Origin: Rhodospirillaceae bacterium
GTDB lineage: Bacteria > Pseudomonadota > Alphaproteobacteria > DSM-16000 > Inquilinaceae
Length of the DNA: 15,042 bases
Reading direction: 5' to 3'
Assembly (NCBI GenBank): GCA_020425485.1
Contig: JAGQRL010000143.1
Location: 404-15,445, forward strand
Shown here: positions 12,282 to 15,042 of the stretch, piece by piece
Position numbering within the stretch: the stretch's first letter is position 1
Layout: each line of letters begins with the position of its first letter
Notes under the pieces: generated by a model
What the model saw: only the letters and a program-made list of their open reading frames with translations
The model's database searches: none
Told to the model about the DNA's origin: nothing
Position numbers and translations under genes: made by a program

Positions 12282-14843
12282 ATGGCTGAGTTTCCGAAAG
12301 AGGCGAATGTCGTCATCATTGGCCTGGGCGGAATCGTCGGGTCCTCGGTGGCGCATCACCTGATCGAGCGCGGCTGGGACGATATCGTCGGCATCGACAG
12401 CTCGGCTGTGCCGACCGATGTCGGGTCGACCTCGCACGCATCGGATTTCTGCTACGGCACCAGCCACGACTTCCTGTCGTGCTGGACCACCCGCTACTCC
12501 ATCGACTTCTTCGAAAAGCGCGGGCACTACGCCAAGGTCGGCGGGCTTGAGGTCGCCCGGGTGGGCGACGACGGCCGGATGGACGAGATCAAGCGCAAGG
12601 TGGCGTCGGGCAAGGCGTTTGGCACCGGCGTGCGCCTCGTCACTCCGGCTGAGATCAAGCAGAAGTTCCCGCTGATCGAAGAAGACCTGGTGCAGGGCGG
12701 CCTGTGGGACCCCAATGCCGGGCTGGTCATCCCCCGCTCCCAGGTCGTCTGCGGCGAGCTGGTGGATGCCGGTGTGGCCAGCGGCAAGCTGAAGGCTTTC
12801 GCCAACACGCCAGCCACCGGCCTGATCATCGAAGAGGGGCGCATCCGCGGCGTGGAAACCTCGCGGGGCACCATCCGGGCAAACCACGTGATCGTCTGTG
12901 CCGGGCTGTGGGGCCGGCTGGTGGCGGAGATGGCCGGCGAGGACCTGCCGGTGATGCCGGTGGACCATCCGCTGCTGTGGTTCGGCCCGTACGACGAATT
13001 CGCCGGCACCGGCAAGGAGATCGGCTGGCCGCTGCTGCGCGACCAGGGCAACAGCGCCTACATGCGCGACACCGGCGATCCCAAGACCACCGAAGGCGGC
13101 ATGATCGAGTGGGGCTACTACGAGGAAAAGGAGCCCCGGCTGTGCCACCCGCGCGACATCCTGGACAAGAGCGAAGCGCGCCTCTCCCCCTCCCAGCGGG
13201 ACCTCGACCTGGACCAGGTGGCCGAGCCCCTGGAACGCGCCATGGAACTGACGCCGATCCTGGGCGAGCTGGGTTACGACGAAAAACGCTCGTTCAACGG
13301 CCTGCTCCAGGTCACCACCGATGGCGGCCCGTCCATCGGCGAAAGCCAGAAGGTGCGCGGCCTGTGGTACGCCGTGGCCATCTGGGTGAAGGACGGCCCC
13401 GGCATGGCCAAGCTGCTGGTCGACTGGATGACCGACGGCCGCACCGAGATCGACCACCACGCCATCGACTACGCGCGCTTCTACCCCTTCCAGACCGAGG
13501 CGGACTTCATCCACGGCCGTTGCGGCGAGGCGGCGATGAAGATCTACAATCCCGCCGTTCACCCGCGCGAGCCGTTCTCCCGCGGCCGCGACGTGCGGCG
13601 CAGCCCGTTCTACGACCGCGAGGTCGAGCTGGGCGGCCATTTCATGGAACTGGGCGGGTGGGAACGCGCCCACGGCTACGCCGCCAACAATCCCCTGCTG
13701 GAGAAGTACGCGGGCCAGGTGCCGGTGCGGGAAAACGAGTGGGACAACCGCCATTTCTGGCGGGTTTCCAACGCCGAGCAGCTTGAGATGAGTGCCGATG
13801 TGGGGATGGTGAACCTCTCCCACTTCGCCATCTACGAAGTCACCGGCCCGGACCACGTGGCCTTCATGGAATACCTATGCGCGGCCCGGGTGGGCGGCGA
13901 CCAGCAGATCGGCAAGGGCATCTACACCCATTTCCTCGACGAACAGGGCATGGTGCGCGCCGATTTCACGGTGTTCCGCATGGCGAACCGCATCCGCTTC
14001 ATCGACGGGGCGGACGCCGGCAACCGCGACTTCGTCTACATGAAGCGCATGGCCGCGGACCTTGGCTACGCCGTGGAGATTGCCGACCGGTCGACGGAGA
14101 TCGTCACCATCGGCGTGTGGGGGCCGAATGCGCGGGCCACCCTGCAGAAGGTGGTGGAGGATCCCGCGGCCCTGGAGCGCGACGCGTTTGCCTTTGCCAC
14201 CATCAAGCCGGTGCGGATTGCCGGGCAGGATGTGCTGGCCTTCCGCATCTCCTATGTCGGCGAACAGGGCTTTGAGCTGCACATGGCCTATGGCGATGCG
14301 CTGCCCGTGTGGGATGCCATCCGCGCAGAAGGCGTGATGGCCTTCGGGGTGGAGACCTATGCCAACTCCCGCCGCATGGAAAAAAGCCTGCGCCTGCAGA
14401 ACGCCGACCTGCTGACCGAATACAATCTGCTGGAAGCCGACCTTCAGCGCCCGAAGGTGAAGGAGGCCGATTTCGTCGGCAAGGCAGCCTACCTGGACCA
14501 CCGCGCCCGGCCCCACCAGCCGGCAACGCTGTGCACCCTGGTGATCACCGACAACCGGGATAAGAAGGGCGTGCTGCGCTACCCCGTCGGCACCCTGCCG
14601 ATCCTCGATGCGGCCACGGGCGAGACGCTGGTGGACGCCCTGGGCCGTCGCTCCTTCACCACCTCCATCGCCTTCGGGCCAAGTATCGGCAAGAATATCG
14701 CCCTTGCCTACCTGCCCCACGAACACGCGGTGAAGGGCAAAACCTTCGCCGTGGAGTATTTCGGCGAGACCTACCCCGTGGCGGTGGCCGGCGTGGGCTA
14801 CGCGCCACTGTACGACCCGGAGAACGCGAAGCCGCGCTCGTAG
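12282..14843 (+). CDS. FAD-dependent oxidoreductase/GcvT fusion (dimethylglycine/sarcosine dehydrogenase-like)
   Basis: 853 residues; GGGGAG six bases before the ATG supports the start. Residues about 9-385 form a DAO-type FAD domain: VVIIGLGGIVGSSVAHHL dinucleotide loop, GSTSHASDF (49-56) where His52 matches the histidine that carries covalent FAD in DMGDH/SarDH (usually STWHAAG), and TTDGGPSIGE (345-354) near the flavin. About 388-450 is the linker domain. About 450-720 is the GcvT folate domain (MVNLSHFAIYEVTGPDHV; MVRADFTVFR with Asp561; SYVGEQGFELH at 658-668) and about 735-840 its C-terminal barrel. Family knowledge: these enzymes oxidatively demethylate N-methyl amines and pass the one-carbon unit to tetrahydrofolate in the second domain. 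The exact substrate is unknown. Divergent from the ami operon; a shared theme of small nitrogen compounds is suggestive only. Confidence 0.88.
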   Translation: MAEFPKEANVVIIGLGGIVGSSVAHHLIERGWDDIVGIDSSAVPTDVGSTSHASDFCYGTSHDFLSCWTTRYSIDFFEKRGHYAKVGGLEVARVGDDGRMDEIKRKVASGKAFGTGVRLVTPAEIKQKFPLIEEDLVQGGLWDPNAGLVIPRSQVVCGELVDAGVASGKLKAFANTPATGLIIEEGRIRGVETSRGTIRANHVIVCAGLWGRLVAEMAGEDLPVMPVDHPLLWFGPYDEFAGTGKEIGWPLLRDQGNSAYMRDTGDPKTTEGGMIEWGYYEEKEPRLCHPRDILDKSEARLSPSQRDLDLDQVAEPLERAMELTPILGELGYDEKRSFNGLLQVTTDGGPSIGESQKVRGLWYAVAIWVKDGPGMAKLLVDWMTDGRTEIDHHAIDYARFYPFQTEADFIHGRCGEAAMKIYNPAVHPREPFSRGRDVRRSPFYDREVELGGHFMELGGWERAHGYAANNPLLEKYAGQVPVRENEWDNRHFWRVSNAEQLEMSADVGMVNLSHFAIYEVTGPDHVAFMEYLCAARVGGDQQIGKGIYTHFLDEQGMVRADFTVFRMANRIRFIDGADAGNRDFVYMKRMAADLGYAVEIADRSTEIVTIGVWGPNARATLQKVVEDPAALERDAFAFATIKPVRIAGQDVLAFRISYVGEQGFELHMAYGDALPVWDAIRAEGVMAFGVETYANSRRMEKSLRLQNADLLTEYNLLEADLQRPKVKEADFVGKAAYLDHRARPHQPATLCTLVITDNRDKKGVLRYPVGTLPILDAATGETLVDALGRRSFTTSIAFGPSIGKNIALAYLPHEHAVKGKTFAVEYFGETYPVAVAGVGYAPLYDPENAKPRS

Positions 14844-14857
14844 TGCGGGTGTCCGCA

Positions 14858-14872
14858 CCGGCATATTGCCGG
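14858..14872 (+). other. Hairpin just after the flavoprotein stop
   Basis: CCGGCA (14858-14863), loop TAT, TGCCGG (14867-14872), 14 bases after the stop codon. It has no long T-tail (CTTGCCCC follows). May be part of a 3'-end structure. Confidence 0.4.
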
Positions 14873-14911
14873 CTTGCCCCTGCCCGGGGCTGGCCCCCCC
14901 CCCTTCGCCCT

Positions 14912-14931
14912 GGCTCGGTTTTCACCGAGCC
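14912..14931 (+). terminator. Strong hairpin downstream of the flavoprotein gene
   Basis: GGCTCGGT (14912-14919) and ACCGAGCC (14924-14931) form a perfect 8-bp stem with a TTTC tetraloop. No T-tract follows, so it is at best a weak intrinsic terminator or a 3'-end stabiliser. Confidence 0.45.
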
Positions 14932-15016
14932 GCGTCGTTGGGGGGCGTTCGCCATCCCCGCCTTGCACCAGTGGATCGGCACCTTGCCGGTCCGATGCGG
15001 CTGGCGGAGAACGCAG

Positions 15017-15039
15017 AAAGCCGCCCTGGGGGCGGCTTT
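15017..15039. terminator. Terminator-like hairpin at the window end
   Basis: AAAGCCGCC (15017-15025) pairs with GGCGGCTTT (15031-15039), extendable by C15026-G15030 around a TGG loop. The A-rich left and T-rich right flanks are typical of a bidirectional intrinsic terminator, but the window ends three bases later. It may end transcription from the flavoprotein gene or from an unseen gene beyond the edge. Confidence 0.6.
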
Positions 15040-15042
15040 ACG

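Noticed and set aside
12267..13856. Long minus-strand open frame opposite the flavoprotein
   Set aside because: Antisense shadow of the FAD domain, with no ribosome binding site or family motif.
1..15042. CRISPR array, tRNA or rRNA gene, transposon ends
   Set aside because: No regularly spaced repeats, no cloverleaf-like or rRNA-like sequence and no transposase fragment were seen on reading both strands.

Overview
The window is GC-rich, with tight gene spacing, C/G-biased third codon positions and frequent one-base stop/start overlaps. Protein family choices (an OxyR with the CysX8Cys pair, a Urt/Fmd-type amide transporter, and a dimethylglycine-dehydrogenase-like flavoprotein fused to a GcvT domain) suggest an alphaproteobacterium, plausibly Rhodospirillales. 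That placement is inference; there is no rRNA or other taxonomic marker.

Left part (1-3503). The 5' end of a catalase-peroxidase gene (katG, minus strand, cut by the window edge, absent from simple long-ORF lists) is divergent from oxyR (plus strand). The 330-bp gap between them carries dyad-symmetric candidate operator DNA. Next on the plus strand are an FCD-type GntR regulator behind an AT-rich upstream region with a repeated 11-mer, and a DODA/YgiD-type extradiol dioxygenase. A bidirectional hairpin terminator separates the dioxygenase from the convergent amide operon.

Centre (3589-11630, minus strand). This is one long operon, read from high to low coordinates: amiC (cytoplasmic amide sensor) - amiR (ANTAR RNA-binding antiterminator) - secreted amide/urea-binding protein - two LivH/LivM-type permeases - two LivG/LivF-type ATPases - formamidase. 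The logic is sense amide, import amide, hydrolyse amide to carboxylate plus ammonia. Upstream of amiC is a consensus-like sigma70 promoter, then an untranslated leader of about 160 nt. The leader holds a hairpin with an ANTAR-type hexaloop (A at loop position 1, G at position 4), a second strong hairpin, and an intrinsic terminator ending in six T just before the amiC ribosome binding site. The simplest reading is that AmiR antiterminates its own operon, under AmiC control. In the best-known relative (Pseudomonas aeruginosa amiEBCRS) the attenuator precedes the amidase gene; here it precedes the sensor/antiterminator pair, and the amidase is last.

Right part (11434-15042). An 848-bp intergenic region separates the operon from a divergent 853-residue FAD oxidoreductase/aminomethyltransferase fusion. 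The gap holds two copies of a 14-bp GC palindromic repeat and another hexaloop hairpin. The window ends in non-coding DNA with three hairpins after the flavoprotein gene.

No tRNA, rRNA, CRISPR array, transposase or insertion sequence was seen.
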